This document shows positions 29,749 through 37,639 of a stretch of 64,000 bases of DNA, in pieces (position 1 is the stretch's first letter; each line of letters begins with the position of its first letter). The stretch is taken from positions 170,253 to 234,252 of the forward strand of contig CAZEDW010000001.1 in assembly GCA_964510955.1 (NCBI GenBank), written 5' to 3'. This DNA is from JAFLCM01 sp964510955 (GTDB lineage: Bacteria > Planctomycetota > Phycisphaerae > Phycisphaerales > UBA1924). Below the pieces are notes generated by a model. That model searched no databases. It saw nothing but the letters and a program-made list of their open reading frames with translations, and was not told the DNA's origin. The position numbers were made by a program, and so were the translations under genes.

Positions 29749-30309
29749 CTAGGTTAGCTCAACGCCGCAAACCCGGTGGTGCACGGCCCCCGACGCGCCC
29801 AGAGTGCTCCGCATCAACACGACCTCCCGAACCTCGAAGCCCACCGGTGCGATCAAGACCCGCTCAGGGGCGGGTCCGCGCCGGGCTCCTTGGACCTCAA
29901 ACCGCGCCAAGGTCAAATGCGGCGTGAACCGGTCGCCCGGCCGTGCCCGTGCCCGTGACAGCCGGCGCGCCAGTCGGGTCTGGATCTCCAGCACCTCCGG
30001 CGCCGGCGAATCCACCGACGCCGCCACCACCCGCGCCCGCGGCCCTGGGGGCAGAAAGACCAGCGACGCGGCTTCCAACCTGAAGCGCGCCACGCCGGCC
30101 GCCGACCGTTCCACCGATTCGATCACCGAGCCGAGTTCCGCCTGCGGAACGTCGCCGATGAACTGCAGCGTCAAGTGAACCTGCTCAATCGGCGTGACGC
30201 GGTGGGCCGGCAGATCGACCGAGCCGAGCAACCCAAGCAGCGCCCGGGCCGCGTCCGGGGGCGGATACACCGCCACGAACATCCGCAGGTTCGCCGTCGG
30301 GCGGCTCAC
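29749..30309 (-). CDS. thpR: RNA 2',3'-cyclic phosphodiesterase (ThpR/LigT)
   Basis: 186 residues, normal size. Two HxTx motifs define the 2H phosphoesterase active site: VHLTLQFIGDV near residue 45 and PHLTLARFEV near residue 130. The enzyme opens 2',3'-cyclic phosphate ends to 2'-phosphate; its cellular role is unclear. It overlaps the upstream HAD gene by 4 bases (ATGA), so the two are co-translated. Confidence 0.93.
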   Translation of the reverse strand: MSRPTANLRMFVAVYPPPDAARALLGLLGSVDLPAHRVTPIEQVHLTLQFIGDVPQAELGSVIESVERSAAGVARFRLEAASLVFLPPGPRARVVAASVDSPAPEVLEIQTRLARRLSRARARPGDRFTPHLTLARFEVQGARRGPAPERVLIAPVGFEVREVVLMRSTLGASGAVHHRVCGVELT

Positions 30310-30959
30310 GGCCCGAGCATCCCACGCACCGTCTCGACGTTCAGGCGGTCGATCGACTCAACATATCGGTGCGCGGCACTGAGCCGCTCCCGTGGTGTCG
30401 TGTGCCCGACCGCCACGACCCTGCACCCCGCCGCGGCCGCCGCGCTTACCCCGGCGTGCGAATCCTCGATGGCCACGCATCGCTCCGGGGACACCTCCAG
30501 CCGGCTCGCCGTCAGCAGGTAGCACGCCGGGTCGGGCTTGCTGGCGGCCACGTCGTCCGCGGTGGTCACGCAGCGCAAGAGCGGCAGGATGCCAAGCTGT
30601 TCCAGCACCGGCTCGACCTCGCGCCGGAGCGCGGCGGTGCAGACCGCCACGTCCAGGCCGAGCCTGTGGAGGGCTCGGACGAGTTCGACCGCCCCCGGGT
30701 ATGGCGCCGCTCGACCGGCCTCCCAGAGTCGCATCGCCGCGGCGCTCTTGGTTTCGAGCAGCTCGCGCAGGCGGGATTCCGGCAGGTCCCTCCGGGCTTC
30801 GGCAAAGGCCGTCCGAATGGCGTCGGCGTCGGGCAGCCCGACGAACGACCCGGGTGATACCTCAAGCCCCAGCGGGCGCAGCGTCTGAGCCAGCGCCGCC
30901 TCATGCAGCGGCTCGGAGTCCACCAGCGTGCCGTCGAAATCGAAAACGAATGCGGCCAT
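30306..30959 (-). CDS. HAD-family phosphatase (beta-phosphoglucomutase-like subgroup)
   Basis: 217 residues. Motif I is FDFDGTLVDSEPLHEAA with both catalytic aspartates, motif II is in VAVCTAALRREVE (Thr), motif III is the Lys in ADDVAASKPDPACYL, and motif IV is CVAIEDSHAGVSAAAAAG. The cap is the helical type. Substrate is likely a small sugar phosphate or phosphoglycolate; it cannot be fixed from sequence. First gene of a unit with thpR. Confidence 0.9.
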   Translation of the reverse strand: MAAFVFDFDGTLVDSEPLHEAALAQTLRPLGLEVSPGSFVGLPDADAIRTAFAEARRDLPESRLRELLETKSAAAMRLWEAGRAAPYPGAVELVRALHRLGLDVAVCTAALRREVEPVLEQLGILPLLRCVTTADDVAASKPDPACYLLTASRLEVSPERCVAIEDSHAGVSAAAAAGCRVVAVGHTTPRERLSAAHRYVESIDRLNVETVRGMLGP

Positions 30960-31299
30960 TCGTGGGGCAGCTTACCTGTTTAGGGGAATCGTCGTGACTG
31001 TGGCCGTCCACACCTCGCAGCGATCCGAAGCCTGAGCTGGCCATGCTCGGCAGATGCGTCGCTCAAATGTAGGTCACGGCGAGACCATATTGTCATGCCG
31101 TGTACAAATCCGTGTATCCATGACGTTATTTTCCACAAATCTGTGCACGGCACTGGCGGCGGGGCATGGAACAGCGCCGAATAGTGCATCATCCTGCGGT
31201 GCATTTCTGCATGCAGAACAGGCGATGCGATTGCAAGACTCTTGTTGTTGTGTTGCTTTCTTATTTGCTTCATGATGACATCTGTGGCATGCTCCACCT
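30960..31299. other. Low-GC intergenic region upstream of the pseudopilin
   Basis: 340 bases between the divergent HAD and pseudopilin genes, clearly lower in GC than the surroundings. It holds a perfect 14-bp palindrome at 31205-31218. The stretch from about 31240 to 31275 is T-rich. No promoter pair with good spacing was found and no RNA gene was recognised. Confidence 0.5.
31205..31218. promoter_or_regulatory. Perfect 14-bp palindrome, possible operator
   Basis: TTCTGCATGCAGAA reads the same on both strands and lies 82 bases before the pseudopilin start. Symmetry and position suit a dimeric regulator; no direct evidence. Confidence 0.4.
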
Positions 31300-31971
31300 A
31301 TGCGAAGCTCCCCAAGGCAGCGTGCTGAGTTGCGTGGTTTCACACTCGTAGAGCTGCTCGCCGTCGCCGGTATCAGCCTGCTGCTGCTGGGCATTGCCAT
31401 GCCCGCGTACCGCTCGACCCGCAAGTCGGCGCTGGGCTTGACCGAGCTCGCGACCATCCGCAATGACGCGGTCCTGGTTCAGGCATACGCGGGGGAGTAC
31501 GACGGTCTGTTCCCGCAAGATGTGCCCAGTCCATGGGTCAACGCCGTATCGTGGGCTCGCCCGATGAGGCAGGCGGGGATCGTCGCCAGTGAGACGGATT
31601 TGTGGTGGCGTGTCGACCAGGACGGGGCTTGGGTGCACATGGTCCTGTCAGCGGCGGCCGTCATGAACCCCGGCCTCATGCGGCTTGACCACACGGTTCC
31701 GGCGCAGGATGCGCGCACCGCACCGATCAGGATTTCTCGGGTCGCCTGGCCATCCGGTAAGGGACTCCTCTATCCGAATCAGGGGAGCGCCGCATCCGGT
31801 GCCGTTTGGTGCTGCGGGGAAGCGGCGCCAGCGCCCGTGGCGTTTGTCGATGGCAGCGCGATCGAGGCGGCCTGGACGGAACTGAACCCGAGCGGGGTGC
31901 TTCAGATTCAGGACAACGTGGGATACCCGGTGTACTCCACATGGAACGGCATCGAAGGACGTGACCGTTAG
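31300..31971 (+). CDS. Type II secretion/type IV pilus-like pseudopilin
   Basis: 223 residues. The N-terminus RGFTLVELLAVAGISLLLLG is a prepilin cleavage site (G before F, Glu at mature position 5) with the assembling helix. The C-terminal part (about residues 55-223) is not a simple GspG domain; it has two adjacent cysteines in AVWCCGEAAP and a segment VAFVDGSAIEAAW like the family of planctomycete H-X9-DG-type prepilins. It may be a pseudopilin or an exported protein using the pilin pathway. The next gene begins 43 bases after the stop and encodes a Cys-rich exported protein. Confidence 0.85.
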   Translation: MRSSPRQRAELRGFTLVELLAVAGISLLLLGIAMPAYRSTRKSALGLTELATIRNDAVLVQAYAGEYDGLFPQDVPSPWVNAVSWARPMRQAGIVASETDLWWRVDQDGAWVHMVLSAAAVMNPGLMRLDHTVPAQDARTAPIRISRVAWPSGKGLLYPNQGSAASGAVWCCGEAAPAPVAFVDGSAIEAAWTELNPSGVLQIQDNVGYPVYSTWNGIEGRDR

Positions 31972-32014
31972 AAGCGTCTCGGCACGTCGCTTCGTCACAC
32001 GAAGGAGTTTGGCA

Positions 32015-32437
32015 ATGCGCAAGAGCCCCATCATTCTCGCAGTCGCCTCGCTGGCCTCGGTCATCGGTGTTGGTGTCACGACCCACCTCGCGCCGGCTGG
32101 TTGCTACCTCCAGTCTGCCCCGGTGAGTTGCACGAACGCGTGCACCACCTGGTGCCCAGGGGAGTGGGAGCCGACGTACGCCGGCAACTCCGCGGGGCTT
32201 GAAATCCCGGACGAGAAGTTCGAACTGCGTTTCTGCGAGTACTACGGCTCGGGCTATGTGGCGACCTGCGGAAGCACACCCGGCGGGTACGTCCCGATGA
32301 ACTGCAACGTGTACGGCAGCGGCACGCTGTGCTGCTACCGCCCGGCATGGGAGTACGGTGAGCCCGACGATGTCTATCCGGCGGTGGTGACCGTTTCTGA
32401 CGGGGCTTATTCCGCGTGCTCTCAACCGAATCAGTGA
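32015..32437 (+). CDS. Small Cys-rich exported protein
   Basis: 140 residues. The ATG at 32015 has GAAGGAG seven bases upstream and starts a signal-like helix (MRKSPIILAVASLASVIGVG). The mature part has about ten cysteines (for example CTNACTTWC and LCCYRPAWEYG), pointing to disulphides outside the cytoplasm. No family is recognised. It sits between the pseudopilin and another exported protein, all on one strand with short gaps, so an operon is likely. Confidence 0.7.
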   Translation: MRKSPIILAVASLASVIGVGVTTHLAPAGCYLQSAPVSCTNACTTWCPGEWEPTYAGNSAGLEIPDEKFELRFCEYYGSGYVATCGSTPGGYVPMNCNVYGSGTLCCYRPAWEYGEPDDVYPAVVTVSDGAYSACSQPNQ

Positions 32438-32494
32438 TCACGGGTCGTCGTCCCTTGGCCGCACCGCACTAGAGACAAACCGTGGAGTTCTGCG

Positions 32495-33559
32495 ATGCAT
32501 CGATTCTTCTTGACGGCGCTGATAGCCGTGCTGTCGTTGTCACCGAGTGGGTGGTGCGCCGGCGCCGACCCGCGGGATGCTCTGCTCGAGAGGATCCGGG
32601 CTCATGTTCTCACCGAAGGCGAAGTCCACGCGCTCTACTTTGAGCCGGTGAAGCGGGTGCGGTTCCTGGTCGGCTTCGACTTCAGCTCCGGGGCCTGGTA
32701 TTTGGCCTGGGGAGACACCGTGGTTGGGCGGGACCCCCAGGGGCGCGAGTTTCAGGGTAGACCGCTGCCTGGGAGGGTGACCCTGTATGCGCCGGGGAGC
32801 GGTATGGCGCCCGATTGCGCACTGGACGGCAAGTTCCCGTTCGTCATCACCCGTGATCTTGCCTCGCGACCGGAAGTGATCGAGAACGTCCGTGAAGCCG
32901 AGAATGGCGACATCTCTTTCTCGGCGACGTTCCCCGCCGGGAAGCGCGGCATGGTTCTACCCGCCGGAGCCGATCTCACGCCTAAGACTGTCTCATACCG
33001 AGTCGGTCGATTCGGTGAGCTTATCAGCGCGTCCAACTACGGGGGCGGCACACGCGAGTGGACCTGGAGCTACGAAGCCCCGGGGGACCGGGAGCGGGGC
33101 ATCGCCAGCCGGGGTGGCGCGGAACGGGTATCTTCTCCGCAACTGGTTGAGTTTCGGCACGAACCAGTGTCCGATCCGGGGCGATTCTCCGCATCCGCCG
33201 TCGAGTCGCTCGCATACTCTTCGCTTGCTGTCACCGATCGTCAGCCGTTGTGGTTCGGCAGGCCAATCGAGCAGGTGGTCGCGCGTGCCAGGAAGCCCAG
33301 GGCGGGGGCTGAACCTAACCCGACGCCCGCGGTCTCACAAGCCTCCGGGAGCGGCGCCATGAGCTCCCGGCACCCCGCACCGAATGACTTTTCTGCGAGC
33401 GCCGCTGTGTGCGGCATCGGGTGCATGGCCTGGTGCGGCGCGCTCTGGTGGAAACGGCGCCGGCGGTCCGCCCCGGAATTCGCTAAGAGTTGGCGCCCCG
33501 CTGGGGCACGACATCGCTCCGCTGTGCAGGGGCCGGCTGGCTCGACCGCTCGCCTCTGA
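32495..33559 (+). CDS. Exported protein with C-terminal membrane anchor
   Basis: 354 residues. Signal peptide MHRFFLTALIAVLSLSPSGW ends near CAGA. Residues about 25-260 form a strand-rich domain (for example VRFLVGFDFSSGAWYLAWGD). A Pro/Ser linker leads to a short hydrophobic stretch with three cysteines (VCGIGCMAWCGALWW) and a KRRRR cluster, as in a surface-sorting or membrane anchor. The last 30 residues overlap the end of the convergent phosphatase gene, so the true C-terminus is a little uncertain but the frame has no earlier stop. Function unknown. Confidence 0.65.
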   Translation: MHRFFLTALIAVLSLSPSGWCAGADPRDALLERIRAHVLTEGEVHALYFEPVKRVRFLVGFDFSSGAWYLAWGDTVVGRDPQGREFQGRPLPGRVTLYAPGSGMAPDCALDGKFPFVITRDLASRPEVIENVREAENGDISFSATFPAGKRGMVLPAGADLTPKTVSYRVGRFGELISASNYGGGTREWTWSYEAPGDRERGIASRGGAERVSSPQLVEFRHEPVSDPGRFSASAVESLAYSSLAVTDRQPLWFGRPIEQVVARARKPRAGAEPNPTPAVSQASGSGAMSSRHPAPNDFSASAAVCGIGCMAWCGALWWKRRRRSAPEFAKSWRPAGARHRSAVQGPAGSTARL

Positions 33560-34910
33560 ACAACCTGTCAAGCTCACGCTCTTCGCAGGCGGCCAGCATG
33601 ATGACCGTCAGGTCATCGATCTGGTGCAGCGAGCCGGCCTGCTGATCCAGGTTGTGCGCGAGCTGGCGGAAGGCGGTGGCCAGATCGGCCTCTCGCCACC
33701 GCCCGACCATGCCGACGAAGTGATCGAGGTAATGCCGCGTGGGCACCTTGCGGCCGTACTCGTCGGCGCCGGGCGTCGGGAAGGCGGTCTCGAAGCCGTC
33801 GGAATAGACCACCAGCGATTCGTCCGGCCCCAGCACGAACTCGGCCTCATCGAACGTGTCGTCGGCGAAGACGCCCAGCAGGCCGCCGGACGTCTCGATG
33901 CGCCGGACCTGCCCGCCGGTGCCGATGACCAGCGGGTGCGGGTGTCCGGCGCCGGCGATGCGGACGGCGCGTGTGCGAACGTTGACAACGCCGTAGACCG
34001 CCGTGGCGAACCGGGGCGACTCGTCGTGGCGCTCGACCATCTCGCGGTTCAGGCGTTCGAGCACCTCCGCGGGCGGGAGCAGCCTGAACCCTGAGCCCTC
34101 GATCACGCGGGTGGTCAGGCTCCGGGTGAGCACCATGGTCATGAGGGCCGCCGGAACGCCGTGCCCGACCGCGTCGGCCAGGAAGAACCCGACGTGCTCC
34201 TCGTCGAGGCGCTGGATGTCGTAGATGTCGCCGCTGACGTACCCCGCGGGCCGGAACATCACCTGGAAATCGATGCCGCCGATGTTGGGGAGCGTCTTGG
34301 GAAGAAACTCGCGCTGAACGCTGGCGGCCAGCTCGAGCTCCTCGTGGATCTTCTCCATCTGCCCGCGGAGCCCGCCCTGGAACCGGCGCGTGGTGAGCAG
34401 CTCGGCCTTGAGCGCGTCGACGGTGGCCTGGCGCTCGCTGAGCGCGTACAGCATGGCGGCGATCACGCTCGGATCGGCGGACCGCTCCATGACGATGACG
34501 CCCTTGCCGCCCAGACGCTCGGTCTCTTCGTTCAGTTGCGTGAACAGCAGCAGGCCGCCCACCGCGCGGTCCCACAGCCGGTCGATGAGCTGGTACACGC
34601 TCGCACCGTCCCGTCGATCATCCACGACCGCCAGCACCACCGATCCCGGGTCCGCGTCCGAGAAGTCCGCGTCACCTTCCAGGAACGACTCCATCGATCG
34701 GACGCGCAGCAGCGGAGACGACAGCACGCAGGGCCAGCGGTCGGCGATCGGTCGCCACAAGGTCGCCTGCGCCTGCTCGGGCGGCAGATCGGTGATCAGC
34801 GTGACCACGACGCCTCGCGAGCTGTCGCCGAAGGCCTGCGACGCGCCGGAGCTTTCGGCGCCCGCGAGTCCGCCGGAGCCACCGTTCCCCCCAGAGTTGC
34901 TCGGTCCCAC
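33483..34910 (-). CDS. RsbU/SpoIIE-type PP2C phosphatase
   Basis: 475 residues. Residues about 34-165 resemble a receiver-like fold without a clear phospho-acceptor set, then a coiled coil (about 165-200). The phosphatase begins with LAASVQREFLPKTLPNIGGI and has metal aspartates in YVSGDIYDIQ, FFLADAVGHGVPAALM and VVYSDGFETAF. It probably dephosphorylates an anti-sigma antagonist or similar partner, as RsbU does, but no partner-switch gene is beside it. Its end overlaps the convergent exported-protein gene by 77 bases. Confidence 0.9.
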   Translation of the reverse strand: MGPSNSGGNGGSGGLAGAESSGASQAFGDSSRGVVVTLITDLPPEQAQATLWRPIADRWPCVLSSPLLRVRSMESFLEGDADFSDADPGSVVLAVVDDRRDGASVYQLIDRLWDRAVGGLLLFTQLNEETERLGGKGVIVMERSADPSVIAAMLYALSERQATVDALKAELLTTRRFQGGLRGQMEKIHEELELAASVQREFLPKTLPNIGGIDFQVMFRPAGYVSGDIYDIQRLDEEHVGFFLADAVGHGVPAALMTMVLTRSLTTRVIEGSGFRLLPPAEVLERLNREMVERHDESPRFATAVYGVVNVRTRAVRIAGAGHPHPLVIGTGGQVRRIETSGGLLGVFADDTFDEAEFVLGPDESLVVYSDGFETAFPTPGADEYGRKVPTRHYLDHFVGMVGRWREADLATAFRQLAHNLDQQAGSLHQIDDLTVIMLAACEERELDRLFRGERSSQPAPAQRSDVVPQRGANS

Positions 34911-35002
34911 GCGGTGCCGCCTTTCCGGACGTGGGCGCCAGCCCGCGGGCCCGGGAACGCCACCCGGACCGCGGTCGCCCGAAATCCCGGATGCGGATCG
35001 GT

Positions 35003-35536
35003 CTACCTCGCGCGGGCCTTGAGATCGGGCAGGTCCATTTCGACCAGATCGCCCTCCTTGAGTCCAAGGGTGGCGAATGTGCCGCCGGCGACCTCTACGG
35101 CGACGCGCGTGGGGTAACGGCTCGGGTAGCGCTTCAGCCGCATCTCGTACGCCCGATCATCTTCGCCCGGGTTCCGCGGCTCGTTGGCTTTCATGGCGTG
35201 AATCGTGAGCACGTGCCCGGAGTCGTCCAGAAACGCGATATCGATGTCGGCAAGGCAGTCACGCATGACGAACTCGCACCGCTGCGGGATGGGGAAGACA
35301 AAGACCATGCCGCCGTCGGGTTCGATCTTGTCCCGCCCGCCCAGGCCGCGCACGCGGGTGGGGTCGTCGATCGCGGGTTCGAGGCGGAAGGTCTTGCCCT
35401 TGATGACCGCCGTGACGCGTTCACCCACCTGGAGCTCCTTGCGGACCCGCTGCGCCTCGCAGCCGCGGGCGCCGACGAGCGTGCCGGCGGCGGTGACGAG
35501 CACCACGAGGGTGCACAGCCAGAGCACCGTTCTCAT
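35003..35536 (-). CDS. Exported DUF192 protein
   Basis: 177 residues from the ATG at 35536, whose bases overlap the gluQRS stop (ATGA), so translation is coupled. An ATG at 35563 would also be possible. The N-terminus MRTVLWLCTLVVLVTAAGTL is a signal peptide or anchor. The DUF192 core is seen in RVRGLGGRDKIEPDGGMVFV and ADIDIAFLDDSGHVLTIH. The fold is a small beta-barrel of unknown biochemical role. Confidence 0.85.
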   Translation of the reverse strand: MRTVLWLCTLVVLVTAAGTLVGARGCEAQRVRKELQVGERVTAVIKGKTFRLEPAIDDPTRVRGLGGRDKIEPDGGMVFVFPIPQRCEFVMRDCLADIDIAFLDDSGHVLTIHAMKANEPRNPGEDDRAYEMRLKRYPSRYPTRVAVEVAGGTFATLGLKEGDLVEMDLPDLKARAR

Positions 35537-36504
35537 CGGCCCTTTATTCCCGCCTGTAGCCATCGGTCGTGTTCCTGCGAAAAAACGATCTGCTCTCGGG
35601 GCATGGTAGCGAGGTTGAAGCGCTGGGCGAACTCGCGGGCATCCATGGGCGCCGGCTCGGGAGCGGCGCCGCACCAGTGGGCGATCAGGCCGACGACACG
35701 TTCGGGCGCGACGCCGGCATCGCGGTAGGTTGCCACCCGAGTGTCGCCGTGGCGCTTGGCGAGTCGACGCCCGTCGGAGCCCACGACGAGCGGCAGGTGG
35801 CACCAGGACGGGATGCGGGTGGCGCCGAGCGCCTCGTAGAGAAGGGTCTGGCGCGCGGCGGAGTCGAGCAGGTCGTCGCCGCGCACGATATCGGTGACTC
35901 GGTGGCGGATGTCATCCACCACCACGGCGAGCTGGTAGCTGGGCTGGCTGCGCTTGGTCCAGACGACGAAGTCGCCGACCGTGTCGAACGGACGCATGTG
36001 GCTCTTGCCGCGGAAGCGGTCGTTGACCGTGACGGCGCGGTCGGGCACAACGAAGCGCCAGCTCGTGGCGGGGTTGTCGAACGCCGTCGGGAAGCTCGGA
36101 GGTCGAAGCTCGGGCGGGAAGCGGACCTCGGCGGGGCCGCCGTCCTGCGGCGCGGAGGCTGATGCCTCGATCTCGGTGCGCGAAAGCTCGCAGGGGTAGA
36201 CCAGGCCTCGGGCGGCGAGGGCTTGCATGGCCGAGGCGTAGGGCGCGAGGTCGTGCGACTGGACGAGGGGGCCGTCGTCCCAGTCGATGCCGAGCCACCG
36301 CAGGGTGTCGATGACGGCGTCGGTCGCGCCGGGCTTGACGCGTGGGCCGTCGAGGTCCTCGATGCGGAGGACGATCCGCCATCCGGCCTGGCGCGCCATG
36401 GCCCAGTTGACAAGGAACGTGCGGGCGTTTCCCAGGTGCAGGGCGCCGGTGGGCGAGGGGGCCAGGCGGGTGACCCTGTCGGGTTGGGGGAGTGCTTCGC
36501 TCAC
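35533..36504 (-). CDS. gluQ: Glutamyl-Q tRNA(Asp) synthetase
   Basis: 323 residues, the short class I GluRS paralogue without the anticodon-binding domain. It charges queuosine in tRNA(Asp) with glutamate. The HIGH-type motif is RLAPSPTGALHLGNARTFL; the KMSKS-type motif is RRLAKRHGDTRV. Usual GluQ-RS enzymes bind zinc through C-x-C and a later cysteine; here the segment is YPCELSRTEIEAS with only one Cys, so zinc is probably lost. DUF192 follows in the same unit and the pterin dehydratase gene lies divergently 65 bases away. Confidence 0.92.
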   Translation of the reverse strand: MSEALPQPDRVTRLAPSPTGALHLGNARTFLVNWAMARQAGWRIVLRIEDLDGPRVKPGATDAVIDTLRWLGIDWDDGPLVQSHDLAPYASAMQALAARGLVYPCELSRTEIEASASAPQDGGPAEVRFPPELRPPSFPTAFDNPATSWRFVVPDRAVTVNDRFRGKSHMRPFDTVGDFVVWTKRSQPSYQLAVVVDDIRHRVTDIVRGDDLLDSAARQTLLYEALGATRIPSWCHLPLVVGSDGRRLAKRHGDTRVATYRDAGVAPERVVGLIAHWCGAAPEPAPMDAREFAQRFNLATMPREQIVFSQEHDRWLQAGIKGR

Positions 36505-36569
36505 CGTGGGGACAGTATCGCCGGGATTCGCCGCTGGCGGCGCGGGCGTGGCGAGGCGACAATGGCGCC

Positions 36570-36860
36570 ATGAAACCAGTCAAGCTCACCGAGGCGCAGG
36601 TTCACGAGTCTCTTTCGCGCGTGCCCCAGTGGGCCATGTCCGGCGGGCAGATCGAGCGGACGTTTGTGTTCAAGGACTTCGTGGCGGCGATGGCGTTTGT
36701 GAACAGGATGGCGGCGTACGCCGAGCGGGTGCAGCATCATCCGGACATCCTGATCCGCTGGAACAAGGTGACGCTGAGCGTGAGCACGCACGACTGCGGC
36801 GGCATCTCGGCGAAGGACTTTGAGCTGGCGGCGGAGGCGGACGGGATGGGGAAGGCATGA
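36570..36860 (+). CDS. phhB: Pterin-4a-carbinolamine dehydratase
   Basis: 96 residues, normal length. The family core is visible: KLTEAQVHESLSRVPQW, RTFVFKDFVAAMAFVNRMA, and the active-site HHPDILIRWNKVTLSVSTHD. It regenerates tetrahydropterin in aromatic amino-acid hydroxylation, or has a related role in molybdopterin or folate metabolism. No phenylalanine hydroxylase gene is nearby. Confidence 0.95.
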   Translation: MKPVKLTEAQVHESLSRVPQWAMSGGQIERTFVFKDFVAAMAFVNRMAAYAERVQHHPDILIRWNKVTLSVSTHDCGGISAKDFELAAEADGMGKA

Positions 36861-36910
36861 GGCAAGAGGCAGGAGGGACGAATGGGCGGAGCTTTGCCCG
36901 GCCTGTGATG

Positions 36911-37609
36911 TCAAAGGAAAACAGCGATTTCTTCGAGCGGCTTGCGCTTCAGATCGGGGACACGGCAATCGTCGGCGGGGTAGCCCACGGGGATGACCAC
37001 GAAAGCCCGCTCATGCTCGGGGCGGCCCAGCACTTCACGGAGGAAACCCATGGGGCTGGGCGTGTGGGTGAGCGCGACGAGGCCGGCGTGGTGGATCGCC
37101 GAGAGCAGCATCCCGACAGCGATGCCGACTGACTCTTCGCGGTAGTAGACCAGGCCGCTTTCGGGCGGGTCGGTCTTGACGAGTTGGAAGACCACGATGA
37201 GCCACGGGGCGGTTTCGAGGAAGGGCTTGTCGGCGTGGGTGCCGAGCGGGGCGAGGTCTTCGAGCCACTGGCGGCTGGCGCGGCGCTGGTAGAACTCACG
37301 CTCTTCAGCCTCGGCGGCGAGGCGGATCTTTCGCTTCATCGCGGGGTCGGCAACGCAGACGAAGCGCCAGGGCTGCTTGTGGGCGCCGCTGGGGGCGGTG
37401 CCGCCGGTGCGGACGATCCACTCGATGGTCTCGCGTGACACCGGGCGGTCGGAGAACATCCGGACGGTGCGGCGCTTGTCCATGACGCGGTGGAACCGCT
37501 GGGCGGCGGCCTCGGGCGGCAGGCCGGGGTCGTGGCGAGCGGTCAAGGGGATGAGCGGCAGAGGCGCGGGCAGGCCGCGGAAGCGGTCGGCGTCTGGTGG
37601 ATGACTCAT
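36911..37609 (-). CDS. Nitroreductase-fold flavoprotein, iodotyrosine-deiodinase-like
   Basis: 232 residues. The FMN-binding start is MDKRRTVRMFSDRPV and the loop TGGTAPSGAHKQPW is the iodotyrosine deiodinase (IYD) version rather than the general nitroreductase one. Further IYD-like stretches are YYREESVGIAVGMLLSAIHH, VLGRPEHERAFVVIPVGYP and VPDLKRKPLEEI. IYD enzymes reductively remove halogen from halotyrosines. There is no N-terminal membrane anchor, unlike the mammalian protein. Substrate is not proved by sequence. Confidence 0.88.
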   Translation of the reverse strand: MSHPPDADRFRGLPAPLPLIPLTARHDPGLPPEAAAQRFHRVMDKRRTVRMFSDRPVSRETIEWIVRTGGTAPSGAHKQPWRFVCVADPAMKRKIRLAAEAEEREFYQRRASRQWLEDLAPLGTHADKPFLETAPWLIVVFQLVKTDPPESGLVYYREESVGIAVGMLLSAIHHAGLVALTHTPSPMGFLREVLGRPEHERAFVVIPVGYPADDCRVPDLKRKPLEEIAVFL

Positions 37610-37639
37610 GCGAGGGGAGCGTATGCCGCCCCGCGATGC

